Part shown: positions 16,908 through 25,978 of the stretch, one piece after another
Layout: every line of letters starts with the position of its first letter
Position numbering within the stretch: position 1 is the stretch's first letter
Origin: Haloterrigena sp. KLK7
GTDB lineage: Archaea; Halobacteriota; Halobacteria; Halobacteriales; Natrialbaceae
Assembly (NCBI RefSeq): GCF_037914945.1
Contig: NZ_CP149788.1
Location: 124,001-188,000 of the forward strand
DNA length: 64,000 nt
Direction: 5' to 3'
The notes under the pieces: generated by a model
What the model saw: only the letters and a program-made list of their open reading frames with translations
The model's database searches: none
Told to the model about the DNA's origin: nothing
Position numbers and translations under genes: made by a program

Positions 16908-17942
16908 ATGAAGGCCATAGTACATACCGGTCCCAGAGCCATCGAGATCCGCGAACGCGAGAAGGCAGTCCCCGACGACGACGAAGTCCTCGTTCGCGTT
17001 CACTCGGCGGGTCTGTGCGGCAGCGACGCGCACGCGTACAAGTACGAAGACGGCTACGAGTGGATCCCGATCCCGCGGACCATGGGCCACGAGTACTCCG
17101 GCGAGGTCGTCGACGTCGGCGACGACGTCACCGACTTCGCGGTCGGCGACCACGTCGTCGAGGAGCCCATCCACGACTGCGGCTCGTGTTTCCAGTGCAA
17201 GAACGGGCAGCCGAACGTCTGCCAGAACTTCGAGATCACGGGCATGCACAACGACGGCGCGTACACCGAGTACACGACGGTCCGTCCGCGCGATCTGCAC
17301 CAGATCCCGAAGGACGTGCCGCTCGGACACGCGAGCATCACCGAACCGCTCAGCATCGCGACGCGGGCGGTATTCGATCAGTCCGCGGTGACGCCGGGCG
17401 ACACCGTTCTCGTCGAAGGCCCCGGTCCGATCGGTGTGCTCGTCGCAGCCGTCGCGGACTCGATGGGTGCTAACGTCCTCGTCTCCGGACTCGGCAAGGA
17501 CACGGCGTATCGACTGCCGCTAGTCGAAGAGCTCGGGATCGAAACGGTCGATGTCGAGACGACCGACCTCTCCGATATCGTCGACGAGCGAACCGACGGC
17601 GTCGGCTTCGACGCGGTGTTCGATACGACCGGCCACTCGAGCGGCGTCGAGATGGCTATCGACCACGTCCGGAAGGGCGGACAGGTCGTCGTCGTTGGGC
17701 TCCCCGGCTCCCCCAGCGAGGTGTTCATGACGCCGGTCGTCCGCGGCGAGGTCGACGTGAACACGTCCTACGGCTCGACCTGGCGGAACTTCGAACAGGC
17801 CATTCGACTCCTCTCGGCCGGCGCGATCGACGCCGACGCGATCATCGATCGCTCCTTCAGCGTCGACGACCCGACCGCCGCGTTCGAGGCGTTCCTCGAG
17901 TCGGAGACCTGCAAGCCGGTCTTCTCGTTTGCAGAGAGCTGA
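16908..17942 (+). CDS. Zinc-dependent medium-chain dehydrogenase, sugar/sugar-acid type (copy 2)
   Basis: This is a paralogue of the 8194-9225 protein, with long identical stretches (for example AGLCGSDAHAYKYE/D and the block around GHEYSG). All catalytic and structural zinc ligands (C37, H61-E62; C91, C94, C97, C105) and the GPGPIG nucleotide-binding motif are kept in its 344 residues. It stands divergently from rhamnonate dehydratase and upstream of the GH97, lactonase and hydrolase genes, so it is the copy belonging to the intact pathway. It is probably the NAD(P)-dependent 2-keto-3-deoxy-L-rhamnonate dehydrogenase of the diketo-hydrolase route. L-rhamnose dehydrogenase is the alternative. 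No short-chain dehydrogenase is visible in the window to take the other step. Confidence 0.87.
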   Translation: MKAIVHTGPRAIEIREREKAVPDDDEVLVRVHSAGLCGSDAHAYKYEDGYEWIPIPRTMGHEYSGEVVDVGDDVTDFAVGDHVVEEPIHDCGSCFQCKNGQPNVCQNFEITGMHNDGAYTEYTTVRPRDLHQIPKDVPLGHASITEPLSIATRAVFDQSAVTPGDTVLVEGPGPIGVLVAAVADSMGANVLVSGLGKDTAYRLPLVEELGIETVDVETTDLSDIVDERTDGVGFDAVFDTTGHSSGVEMAIDHVRKGGQVVVVGLPGSPSEVFMTPVVRGEVDVNTSYGSTWRNFEQAIRLLSAGAIDADAIIDRSFSVDDPTAAFEAFLESETCKPVFSFAES

Positions 17943-18085
17943 GCGCTCGGCTCCTCCGACAGGTGCGCCCGCTCGTCGGTCGCATCGACCGTCATCGGCG
18001 GCGTCCAACCAAGGTGGCAGTACCGTCTCTACGTCTACAGCACACGAGTCGAGTCTTTGATATAGATGACTCGCGGACGGTGCGT

Positions 18086-19801
18086 ATGGTTCAGATCACG
18101 GATCCCGACGGTACCATCTCGATCGACGTGGACCCGAACGGGACGTTGCGCGTCGACCGATCCGGAGAGACTGTTTTCGAACCGTCTCCCTACGGGCTTC
18201 CGACGCCGTACGGCTCGTTTCCCGAGGAATTCGAGCTCGACGACGTGCGAACCCGGACGATCGACGAATCGTACGAGCTCGTTCACGGGAAACGGTCGAG
18301 CCCGCGCCACCGAGCGGTCGAGAAGACGCTCTCGTTCGAGGGCGACGGTGGCTCGGTGGACTTTCAGGTCCGCGCCGCGGACGACGGCATCGCATACCGA
18401 TATCGGTTGCGAGGCGAACGGGACGAGTACCTCCACCCGGGCGACGAGTCCGGCTTTCGATTCCCCACGGGCGCCGTCGCGTGGCTCTCCGACTATCAGG
18501 CCAACCACGAGGGACACAGCCGGCAGGTCCCGGTAACCGCCGTCGACGGGGAGTACAATCTCCCCGGCCTCTTTCAGGTTGACGACACCTGGGCGCTCGT
18601 GTGCGAGGCCGGCGTCGACGGCGACTGGATGGCCGGCCGACTCGTCGGGGCGCGCGACGACGCGCCGGGCGTCGACATCGGATTTCCCGAGTCCCACCCG
18701 ACGTCACACGTGTGGACCGACGATCCCGCGACGACGCCGTGGCGTGTCGCGATTATCGGCGACCTCGCGACCGTGGTCGAGTCGACCCTCCCGACCGATC
18801 TCGTCGACGGACCGCGGATCGACGGCGACTGGGTCGAACCCGGTCGCGTCGCGTGGTCGTGGTGGTCGAGCGACTCGAGCGTCCGATCGCTCGAGGAGCA
18901 GCGGGCGTACGTCGACTACGCCGCGGAGCGAGGGTGGGAGTACGTGTTGGTCGACGCCGGCTGGGACGACGAGTGGCTCCCCGACCTCGTCGCGTACGCG
19001 AACGACGTCGGCGTCGACGTCGAACTCTGGTCCCATTTCATCGACCTGAACACCGAGTCCAAGCGCGAAGAGCGCCTCTCGAAGTGGGCCGAGTGGGGGG
19101 TCGCCGGCATCAAGGTCGACTTCATGGACAGCGACGACCAGGGGCGGATGCAGTTCTACGACGACCTCGCTCGCGCCGCCGCCGAACACGAACTACTCGT
19201 GAACTTCCACGGGTCGGCCGTCCCGACGGGGCTCCGTCGACGCTGGCCCCACGTCATGACGTACGAGGGCGTTCGCGGCGCCGAGTACTACAAGTGGACG
19301 ACGAACACGCCCGAGCACAACGCGACGCTCCCGTACACCCGCAACGTCGTCGGTCCGATGGACTACACGCCCGTGACGTTCTCCGCCGAGCGACGCTCGA
19401 CGTCGGCGGGTCACGAACTCGCGCTGTCGGTCGTCTACGAGTCCGGACTCCAGCACTACGCCGACGGGATCGAGACCTACGAGTCGTATCCGATCGCAGA
19501 GCGCGTCCTCGAGTCCGTTCCGGCGGCCTGGGACGAGACGAGGTTCCTCCGCGGACGACCCGGGTCGGAGGCCACGTTCGCGCGGCGGACGGACGACGAC
19601 TGGTTCGTCGGCTCGATCACCGCCGGTCCGGCGGGATCGATCGAGGTGCCGCTCTCGTTTCTCGACGGGGAGACGACGGCCGTCGTCGCGACCGACGCCG
19701 ACGAGGGCACCGGTCTCGAGGAGTGCGAACGCGCGGTGTCGCCGGACGAATCGCTCCGCGTGTCAGTCGCGGAGAACGGCGGCTTCGTCGTTCGGCTCTG
19801 A
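18086..19801 (+). CDS. GH97 family glycoside hydrolase
   Basis: This GH97 enzyme (alpha-glucosidase or alpha-galactosidase family) has 571 residues. The N-terminal beta-super-sandwich is followed by the TIM barrel with WSWWSSD, VDAGWD and GIKVDFMDSDDQ (Asp about residue 345, candidate nucleophile), then MTYEGVRGAEYYKW (Glu about residue 394, candidate acid/base) and YTRNVVGPMDYTP. The retaining GH97 members use an Asp nucleophile at the equivalent place, which suggests alpha-galactosidase-type chemistry. The start is ATG 18086, because the frame further upstream has no family similarity. No signal peptide is seen, so it likely acts on imported oligosaccharides. It lies between the dehydrogenase and lactonase genes on the same strand. 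Confidence 0.85.
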   Translation: MVQITDPDGTISIDVDPNGTLRVDRSGETVFEPSPYGLPTPYGSFPEEFELDDVRTRTIDESYELVHGKRSSPRHRAVEKTLSFEGDGGSVDFQVRAADDGIAYRYRLRGERDEYLHPGDESGFRFPTGAVAWLSDYQANHEGHSRQVPVTAVDGEYNLPGLFQVDDTWALVCEAGVDGDWMAGRLVGARDDAPGVDIGFPESHPTSHVWTDDPATTPWRVAIIGDLATVVESTLPTDLVDGPRIDGDWVEPGRVAWSWWSSDSSVRSLEEQRAYVDYAAERGWEYVLVDAGWDDEWLPDLVAYANDVGVDVELWSHFIDLNTESKREERLSKWAEWGVAGIKVDFMDSDDQGRMQFYDDLARAAAEHELLVNFHGSAVPTGLRRRWPHVMTYEGVRGAEYYKWTTNTPEHNATLPYTRNVVGPMDYTPVTFSAERRSTSAGHELALSVVYESGLQHYADGIETYESYPIAERVLESVPAAWDETRFLRGRPGSEATFARRTDDDWFVGSITAGPAGSIEVPLSFLDGETTAVVATDADEGTGLEECERAVSPDESLRVSVAENGGFVVRL

Positions 19802-19894
19802 GGCCGATCGTCGGGTACCGCTCTCCTCGCCGCGAGCGGCCGCCGCTTTCCTCGCAAGGTTTAGTAGCGTTCGACACATCATCGCTCGTGAACG

Positions 19895-20764
19895 ATGGTG
19901 CTGGACACGCATACCCACGCCTGGACGCGACCGAACCGGGACCACCCCTGGGTGAACGGCCCGCTCGTCGAGACCGTCGACGAGTTCGACGTCGACGCGG
20001 TCTACACCGCGGAGAAACTCCTCGCGGATATGGACGCCGTCGGGGTCGACGAGGCGGTCGTCGTCGGCTACCCGATCTGCGAGTGGACCGACAACCGGTA
20101 CACGATCGACTGCGTCGAGGATCACGACGGGCTCTCAGGGGTCGTCATGCTCGACCAGTTCGCCGACGACGCGGCCGACCAGCTGCGCGAGTCGATGGCC
20201 GTCGACGGCGTGCTCGGCTTCCGCCTCGGTGCGATCTGCCCGTACGACCGCATGTGGGAGACGTTCGATCCCAGCGTGGAGTGGCTTCGCGAGGCGATCG
20301 ACGAGAGCGACTTCTGGACGGCCGCCCGCGAGACCGACGCGCTGGTCCAGATCCTGGCCCACGTCGACCAGCTCGAGCAGGTGATCGATCTCGTCGAGGC
20401 CTATCCCGAGCTCTCCTACGCGCTCGATCACTTCTGTCACGCGGGCCCCGACGTCCCGCCCGAAGCGGCGCTCGGCGCGCTCGAGCCCCTCGCCGGCGAC
20501 GAGTACGACGTGGCCGTGAAGATCTCCGAGGTCGTCCACCGCTCCGAGGAGGGGTTCCCCTACCGCGATATGCACGACCACGTCCGCTGGTTGCTCGAGA
20601 CCTTCGGGCGCGAGCGGGTCGTCTGGGGCTCGGACTTTCCGAACGTCAGCGACGAGGCGAGCTACGAGGAGAGTCTGCGGTGGCTCGAGCACGTCGACTG
20701 TCTCTCGAAGACCGACCGTGAGTGGCTCACCGGTCGGGCAATGGAAGAGCTGTGTGGGATGTGA
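19895..20764 (+). CDS. COG3618-type amidohydrolase, probable L-rhamnono-lactonase
   Basis: This 289-residue metal-dependent TIM-barrel hydrolase carries the HTHAW metal motif at residues 5-9. Other family marks are GVDEAVVVGYPICEW, the central DHFCHAG, and RVVWGSDFPN near the end. COG3618 proteins hydrolyse sugar lactones such as L-rhamnono-1,4-lactone and L-fucono-lactone. In this cluster it fits the step converting L-rhamnono-lactone to L-rhamnonate. It ends 3 bases before the stop of the convergent FAH-family hydrolase. A dead paralogue of the same length lies at 4472-5341. Confidence 0.83.
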   Translation: MVLDTHTHAWTRPNRDHPWVNGPLVETVDEFDVDAVYTAEKLLADMDAVGVDEAVVVGYPICEWTDNRYTIDCVEDHDGLSGVVMLDQFADDAADQLRESMAVDGVLGFRLGAICPYDRMWETFDPSVEWLREAIDESDFWTAARETDALVQILAHVDQLEQVIDLVEAYPELSYALDHFCHAGPDVPPEAALGALEPLAGDEYDVAVKISEVVHRSEEGFPYRDMHDHVRWLLETFGRERVVWGSDFPNVSDEASYEESLRWLEHVDCLSKTDREWLTGRAMEELCGM

Positions 20765-20767
20765 GCG

Positions 20768-21604
20768 CTACTCTTCGACGACGTGGTTCTCGAGCGTTCC
20801 GATCCCTTCGACCTCGGCTTCGACCGTGTCACCGGGCGAGAGCAGTTCCGGCGGATCGCGGAAGATGCCGACGCCGCCCGGGGTGCCGGTCGAGATGACG
20901 GTGCCGGGCTGCAGCGTCATTCGGTGGCTGAGGAACTCGATGGTGTCGCCGACGTCGAAGATGAACTCGGCCGTCGAGGACTCCTGTTTCACCTCGCCGT
21001 TGACCCGGAGCTCGACGTCGACGTCGTTGGCGTCGATCGCGTCGGGCGCGGTCAGCGCCGGGCCCATCGGGGCGAACGTGTCGTAACTCTTGCCGCGGAA
21101 GAACTGGCCGTCCTCGAACTGGGCGTCGCGCGCGCTGACGTCGTTGACGACCGTGTAGCCCGCGACGTACTCCTCAGCCTCGTCGGCCGAGACGTCGCAG
21201 GCGGTCCGCCCGATGACGACGCCGAGCTCGACCTCGTAGTCGACCTGCTCGACGTCCTCGGGGTGGACGATCGGCGCGTCGGGCCCGGTGACGCTCGAGG
21301 GCGACTTCGCGAACAGCATCGGGGTGTCGGGGATCTCCTCATCCTGCTCCTCGGCGTGGTCGTAGTAGTTCAGGCCGACGCAGACGATCTGCTCGACGGA
21401 CGGAATCGGTACCAGATACGTCTCCGGCTCGTCGATCTCCGGGAGTTCGCCGGTCTCGACGGCGCGACGGACGCGGCGGCGGTAGCCGGGCGTCGCGAGG
21501 TCCTCGAGCGACGGTTCTCCGTAGCGGTCCAGCGCGTACGTCCGGTCGTCGACGGTGACGCCCCAGCGGACGCCGCCGTCGGTCGCGAATCGAACGAATT
21601 GCAT
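20768..21604 (-). CDS. FAH-family hydrolase, probable 2,4-diketo-3-deoxy-L-rhamnonate hydrolase
   Basis: This 278-residue fumarylacetoacetate-hydrolase-fold enzyme shows CVGLNYYDHAEE, the metal-site EVELGVVIGR, and GYTVVNDVSARDAQ, then RGKSYDTFAPMGP and ISTGTPGGVG. In the oxidative rhamnose pathway an FAH enzyme (LRA6 in bacteria, DKDRH in Haloferax volcanii) splits the diketo acid into pyruvate and L-lactate. ATG 21604 is used; the frame stays open far upstream through the lut gene, but that is a shadow. It is last in the minus-strand operon lutC, lutBA, hydrolase, with 74 bases to lutBA. The enzyme releasing L-lactate is thus made together with the enzymes that oxidise it. Confidence 0.85.
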   Translation of the reverse strand: MQFVRFATDGGVRWGVTVDDRTYALDRYGEPSLEDLATPGYRRRVRRAVETGELPEIDEPETYLVPIPSVEQIVCVGLNYYDHAEEQDEEIPDTPMLFAKSPSSVTGPDAPIVHPEDVEQVDYEVELGVVIGRTACDVSADEAEEYVAGYTVVNDVSARDAQFEDGQFFRGKSYDTFAPMGPALTAPDAIDANDVDVELRVNGEVKQESSTAEFIFDVGDTIEFLSHRMTLQPGTVISTGTPGGVGIFRDPPELLSPGDTVEAEVEGIGTLENHVVEE

Positions 21605-21678
21605 CGTGTCGAAATTCCTGTCCTGGATCTTGAATCTTTCTCTCGGCTGCGGGGGGGAGACGAACCGCACCCGTTCGA

Positions 21679-23904
21679 TCACCCGGAGCTGTCCGGCGCG
21701 ACGAGCGAGATCGGATGCCGCGGCCGGCGGGCCAACAGTCCGTCCAGTTGCTCGAGACACGACGTCCCGCTCGCCACGACCGTTCGATCGGCGGCGTCGG
21801 ACGCCTCGAACTGCTCCTCGAGTCTCTCGCCGACGTCCACGCTCAGCTCGTAGTACTCGCTCTTGTACCCGAAGCTCCCCGCCATCCCGCAACACTCGAC
21901 GTCGGAGGTGAGGACGTCGTACCCCAGTCGCTCGAGAACGTTCGTCGTATAGGTCTCCAGTTCGAGCGTCCGCTGCTGGCAGTGGGAGTGGTAGGCGATA
22001 TCGGAGCCGACGCTGCCCGCATCGTCGGCGCGTCCCAGCGGCGCGGGATCGGCCCCGTTCTCGAGTAGGCCGTAGACGTACTCGAAGACCTCGTAGCTGC
22101 GCTCGGCGAGGGCCTCGTAGCGCTCCGCGTCGAGGAGGCGCTCGTACTCTCCGCGGAACATCGCGAGGTCGCTGGGCTCGATGGCGACCACGTCGTAGCC
22201 TGCCTCGAGGTAGGGCTCGAGGTCGGCGGCGACGTCGCGAGCGTGGTCTTCCGCGGTGGCGATCATCCCCTGGGAGAGCGGCGCGCGGCCCGAGGAGGCG
22301 ACGTCGGGGACTTCGACCGCGACGCCGAGCGCCTCGAGCGTGCGGACGGCGGCCTTCCCGCGGTCGGTCCGGATGTAGTTCGTGTAGAGGTCGGGATAGA
22401 CGACCGCATGGTAGTCGGCGTCGACGGGCCGGGGAACGTCTCTCGTTCGGAACCACTCGACGAACGTCTCGCGCTCGAACTCGGGCAGATCGCGGCGGCG
22501 GTCGACACCGATGAGTCGTTCCATGAGCGCTCTCGAGGGGAGCGTGTCCGCGATCCAGTTCGACGCGGGCGCGGTCGCGGATCCGAGCTTCGCCAGCGTC
22601 GAGAAGTTGCCGAAGAACCGCTTTTGCAGGTCGAGCCCCGCGGGCTCCTCGTCCGGCGTGAGCCCTTCGACCAGGAAGTCGAACTGGCCGTCCTCGGCGC
22701 CGCGGTTGCGTCGATCGCGGACAACGGTGTTGATCCACGGGATATCGATCTTCACCGGACACTGGTTGACGCAGCGCGAACAGCCGGTACAGAGGTCGTT
22801 GAACTCGTCGGCCGACTCCTGGCCGTGGACGCCGGCCTCCCAGCCGGTCGCGATCCCGCCCGAGTAGGTCTCGCCGCCGAAGACGTGGCCGCCGACGGAC
22901 TGGAAGTTCGCACACGAGTTGGCACAGGCCGAACACCGGATACAGTACAGCGTCTCCCGGAGCTGGTCGTCCTCGCGCATGTCCATCCGGCCGTTGTCGA
23001 GCAGGACGAGGTGGAACTCCCGATCGTTCGGCTCGTCGGCGATCGGTTCGTCGCCGTCGAAGTCGACCGGCGGCGTCGAGACCGGCGGTGAGAACAGCGA
23101 GACGTAGGAAGTGATGTCCTGGCCCGTCCCCGAGCGCGCGATCAGTTCGACGAACGGCTGGAGGTCCTCGAACGTCGGGACGATCTTCTCGACGCCCGCC
23201 ACCGCGACGTGCGTGTCGGGTACGGCGACGGTCTTGCGAGCGTTGCCCTCGCTCGTGACGAGCGCCATCGTCCCCGTGTCCGCGGTCACGAAGTTCGCGC
23301 CGGTGACGCCGATGTCCGCGTCCTCGATCCGTTCGCCGAGGTACTCCCGCGCGAACGCGGTCAGCTCCTCGGCCGTCTCGAGTTCCGCCTCGGGCTCGAA
23401 GTACTCGTTGAACAGGGCGGCGATCTCCTCGCGCGACTGATGGATCGCCGGCGCGACGAGGTGGCTGGGCGCCTCGTCGGCCACCTGCAGGACGAACTCG
23501 CCGAGGTCGGTCTCCCAGACCTCGCAGTCCTCGTCTTCGAGGTGCTCGTTGAGATCGATCTCCTCGGTCGTCATCGATTTCGACTTGACGACGGTCTCGG
23601 CATCCCGTTCGCGGGCGAGTTCGCGGACGTACCGGTTCGCGTCGGCGGCGTCCTCGGCGACGTAGACGGTTCCGCCGTTCGCCTCGACCGCCTCGCGCAC
23701 CTGCTCGATCAGCTCGGGAAGGCGTTCGATCGCGTCCTCCTTGATCGCCCGCGCTCGGTCCTTGTACGCGTCGTAGTCCTCGAGTCGGGCGACGGACTCG
23801 TATCGGCCCTCGTTGAATCCGCGGGCGTTGCGCTCGACGCTGTCGCCCTCCGTTTCCATGACGTGCCGGATCCGCTCGGCCTTCCGGGATCGCTCGCTCG
23901 ACAT
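21679..23904 (-). CDS. LutB-LutA fusion: LUD domain, two 4Fe-4S clusters and CCG domains
   Basis: This 741-residue protein is a candidate subunit of the LutABC-type L-lactate dehydrogenase complex. Residues 1-300 form the LUD (LutB/YkgF) domain with VADEAPSHLV and TGANFVTADTG. The ferredoxin clusters are CIRCSACANSC (321-331) and CTGCSRCVNQC (372-382), followed by a linker. A C-terminal LutA/GlpC-like part has HCQQR (641-645) and ECCGMAGSFG (670-679), the CCG heterodisulfide-type motif. In most bacteria LutA and LutB are separate, so this is a fusion. It overlaps the end of lutC by one base (TAATG). In context it should oxidise L-lactate coming from rhamnose, passing electrons to the respiratory chain. 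A damaged paralogue lies at 6842-7834. Confidence 0.87.
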   Translation of the reverse strand: MSSERSRKAERIRHVMETEGDSVERNARGFNEGRYESVARLEDYDAYKDRARAIKEDAIERLPELIEQVREAVEANGGTVYVAEDAADANRYVRELARERDAETVVKSKSMTTEEIDLNEHLEDEDCEVWETDLGEFVLQVADEAPSHLVAPAIHQSREEIAALFNEYFEPEAELETAEELTAFAREYLGERIEDADIGVTGANFVTADTGTMALVTSEGNARKTVAVPDTHVAVAGVEKIVPTFEDLQPFVELIARSGTGQDITSYVSLFSPPVSTPPVDFDGDEPIADEPNDREFHLVLLDNGRMDMREDDQLRETLYCIRCSACANSCANFQSVGGHVFGGETYSGGIATGWEAGVHGQESADEFNDLCTGCSRCVNQCPVKIDIPWINTVVRDRRNRGAEDGQFDFLVEGLTPDEEPAGLDLQKRFFGNFSTLAKLGSATAPASNWIADTLPSRALMERLIGVDRRRDLPEFERETFVEWFRTRDVPRPVDADYHAVVYPDLYTNYIRTDRGKAAVRTLEALGVAVEVPDVASSGRAPLSQGMIATAEDHARDVAADLEPYLEAGYDVVAIEPSDLAMFRGEYERLLDAERYEALAERSYEVFEYVYGLLENGADPAPLGRADDAGSVGSDIAYHSHCQQRTLELETYTTNVLERLGYDVLTSDVECCGMAGSFGYKSEYYELSVDVGERLEEQFEASDAADRTVVASGTSCLEQLDGLLARRPRHPISLVAPDSSG

Positions 23905-24416
23905 TATTCCTCCGCGTCCTCCACGACGACCGCGTGGGTCTCTCTCGGTCCGTGTACACCATAGACAAGTTCGCCCATGTCGGCGGTCGCGCTCGGGCCG
24001 GTCGCGAGGACGGCGTCGCCGTTGCCGTCACGGAACCGCTCGCCCAGGCGCTCGAAGACCGCGGCCATGTCGTCGACGAGGTCCCGCTCGCGGACGACGA
24101 TCACGTGTCGGTCGGGGAAGAGCCCGGCGAGCTCGGCGCCGTCCGGCGTCGACTCGAGGACGACCGTCCCGTAGTCGGCGACGCCGAGCGCGGCGGCCGT
24201 GACGCCACAGGCCGCCTCGCGGAGCTGGTCGGGCGTCGGCTCGAGGACGACATCTGTCCCCTCGAGCGTGACGTCCTCGAAGGGGAGCGGCGCACCGATC
24301 GCGGACTCGTCGATGACGTCGGCGAGCGTCTCCTGAAACGCTGCCGGCGAGGTTCGGGTGACGGCGGTCCGGACGCTTCCGAGGTTCGTTTCGAACGTCT
24401 CTAGCTGTGTCTCCAT
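23904..24416 (-). CDS. lutC: LutC-like LUD domain protein
   Basis: This 170-residue protein has a single LUD domain. It reads DVTLEGTDVVLEPTP, CGVTAAALGVADYGTVVLES, DRHVIVVRERDLV and ATGPSATADMGELVYGVHGP; the last block is the LutC signature region. ATG 24416 (METQLETF) is chosen over the longer frame to 24473. The stop overlaps the ATG of the LutB-LutA fusion by one base, which points to coupled translation. With the fusion it would complete LutABC. It is the first gene of the minus-strand operon, and its promoter lies in the 323-base spacer shared with the IclR gene. Confidence 0.83.
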   Translation of the reverse strand: METQLETFETNLGSVRTAVTRTSPAAFQETLADVIDESAIGAPLPFEDVTLEGTDVVLEPTPDQLREAACGVTAAALGVADYGTVVLESTPDGAELAGLFPDRHVIVVRERDLVDDMAAVFERLGERFRDGNGDAVLATGPSATADMGELVYGVHGPRETHAVVVEDAEE

Positions 24417-24739
24417 TGCGCGGTCGTGACTAACCGATGCCAGGGATTTGGATCTTGCCATTGACCACCACATCGCGTGACGGGTCGTCGTCGATCCCGG
24501 GTCGAGTTCGCTGGAACTCGAGTACGCGGCGCGGGTCCGTCCGGTAACACCGAAGATATTCGGCGCGACGAGCCGGCGGACGCTTCGATATCGGTACTGG
24601 CGGAAACGCCCTCATCGCCGCTCTCGAGGGAACGGTCGGGACGGCTGGCGGCTCCCATCCATCGAGAGCGAGAGCACCGGACGGACATGTCCGGCGTGGC
24701 CGGACAACTATTAAATAGATCTTACTCGTATGGGAGAGT
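24417..24739. promoter_or_regulatory. Divergent control region between lutC and the IclR regulator
   Basis: This 323-base spacer contains one perfect palindrome at 24689-24705 directly before the regulator's TATA element (attaaatag, about 24709-24718). A degenerate copy (GTCCGG-TAACA-CCGAAG, 10 of 12 positions) lies at 24539-24555 towards lutC, and the two sites start 150 bases apart. The ATG at 24740 lies about one TATA-to-start distance downstream, so the regulator mRNA is probably leaderless. Confidence 0.6.
24689..24705. promoter_or_regulatory. Palindromic operator candidate GTCCGG-CGTGG-CCGGAC before the IclR gene
   Basis: This perfect copy of the palindrome ends a few bases upstream of the TATA element, in the position of a factor B recognition element or a proximal activator site. 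It suggests the IclR regulator controls its own gene through this motif. Confidence 0.7.
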
Positions 24740-25504
24740 ATGTCGAGCAAACCACGCCAACCGGTCCAGGCCGCCGCGACGACGTTTCGGATCATCGAGA
24801 CGCTTCACGAGCTCAACGGAGCCGGCGTCTCCGAACTCGCGGACGAACTCGAGATGCCCAAGAGCACGGTCCACGACCACCTCCAGACGCTGACCGAAGC
24901 CGAGTATCTCGTCAAACGGGACGGACGGTACCACGTCGGTGCCCGGTTCCTCGAGTTAGGCGGGTTCGCTCGAAGCCAGATGAAACTGTACCAGATCGCC
25001 TCCCCGGAAATCGAGAAGTTGGCGGAGGAGACCGGAGAGCACGCGAACCTCATGATCGAAGAGCACGGCAAGGGGATCTTCCTCAACAAGGCGAAGGGCC
25101 GGGACGCCGTGAACCTCGATACGCACATCGGCAAGCGCGTTCACCTCCACACCACCGCCATGGGGAAGGCGATCCTCTCGAAACGGTCGGAAGCGGCCGT
25201 CGACGAAATTATCGACCGCCACGGCCTCCCCGGCGTGACCGAGAAGACGATCACGGACGCCGAGGAACTGAAGAGTGAACTGGCGGAAATACGCGAGCGG
25301 GGATACGCGATCGACGACGAGGAACGGGTCGCCGGAATGCGGTGTGTCGCGGCGCCGATCTGTGACAGCGACGAGAATCCCATCGGGGCGATCAGCGTCT
25401 CGGGACCGACGAACCGATTTAACGACGAGACGTTCACGACCGAGATCCCGAAGACCGTGCTGAGCACTGCGAACGTCATCGAAGTGAACATGACCTATTC
25501 CTGA
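24740..25504 (+). CDS. IclR-family transcriptional regulator
   Basis: This 254-residue regulator has an N-terminal winged helix-turn-helix (about residues 10-75: TTFRIIETLHEL, GVSELADELEMPKSTVHDHLQTL split around the turn, GRYHVG). A C-terminal ligand-binding IclR domain follows, with HTTAMGKAILS, GYAIDDEERVAGMRCVAAPI and GAISVSGP. In Haloferax volcanii an IclR-type protein (RhcR) activates the rhamnose cluster, and similar regulators control xylose genes. Its position at the end of the intact rhamnose module suggests the same function, with a rhamnose-pathway intermediate as ligand. The palindrome at 24689-24705 in its promoter is the natural candidate binding site. Confidence 0.88.
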   Translation: MSSKPRQPVQAAATTFRIIETLHELNGAGVSELADELEMPKSTVHDHLQTLTEAEYLVKRDGRYHVGARFLELGGFARSQMKLYQIASPEIEKLAEETGEHANLMIEEHGKGIFLNKAKGRDAVNLDTHIGKRVHLHTTAMGKAILSKRSEAAVDEIIDRHGLPGVTEKTITDAEELKSELAEIRERGYAIDDEERVAGMRCVAAPICDSDENPIGAISVSGPTNRFNDETFTTEIPKTVLSTANVIEVNMTYS

Positions 25505-25707
25505 TCGCCTGCTGCTAGCTGCTACCGGCGGTCATCAATACCCTTCGACGCTGGACCGAACACGAGAACTGGACCGCTGCCCTGTCGGCGAGGTTTCGTC
25601 GAACTCACAGTCGGAGACTGTACCCGCTGCGTCGACGTTACAACACCGCAGAGAGCGACTGTTCGCGATCACGACAAAGCGCCATGTGATCGAACGGACG
25701 GCCGGGA
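25505..25707. other. Short spacer after the regulator
   Basis: This 203-base region lies between the regulator and the convergent small membrane protein gene. No gene or motif was recognised. Confidence 0.4.
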
Positions 25708-25962
25708 CTACGAGCCGTAGTGATACCAGATCCGGTACGCGACGGAACCGACGACAGTGGTCGCGAGGAGTGAAATCCCCCACAGCCCGAGCACGCCTGC
25801 CATCGGCCCGTCGAAGAGGAACAGTCCGGCGAGCAGCAGTAGGATCGCGATCGCGACCGAGATCTGGGACGCTCGACTACCGGGGAGGCTCACGGATCGA
25901 CGCCGGCCGGAGTTCGATTCGGTGGACGGTTCCATCGTCGTGTTGTCGGTCATATCTGACAT
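25708..25962 (-). CDS. Small membrane protein downstream of the ABC transporter
   Basis: This hypothetical protein has 84 residues. The first 30 are polar and rich in Ser/Thr/Asn; two hydrophobic segments follow (about 33-50 and 56-75), ending in a short YRIWYHYGS tail. It lies 16 bases after the last ATPase gene on the same strand, so it is probably the final gene of the transporter operon. No family is recognised and the function is unknown. Confidence 0.6.
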   Translation of the reverse strand: MSDMTDNTTMEPSTESNSGRRRSVSLPGSRASQISVAIAILLLLAGLFLFDGPMAGVLGLWGISLLATTVVGSVAYRIWYHYGS

Positions 25963-25978
25963 GGCTGTGGTGTGTGCT

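Noticed and set aside
18601-20721. A 706-codon plus-strand frame over GH97 and the lactonase
   Set aside because: It is Arg-rich throughout and lies in another frame of two well-supported genes.
20768-24031. A 1087-codon open frame on the minus strand extending the FAH hydrolase upstream
   Set aside because: The upstream 800 codons are an Arg/Pro-rich shadow of the lut fusion on the same strand in another frame; family similarity begins at ATG 21604.
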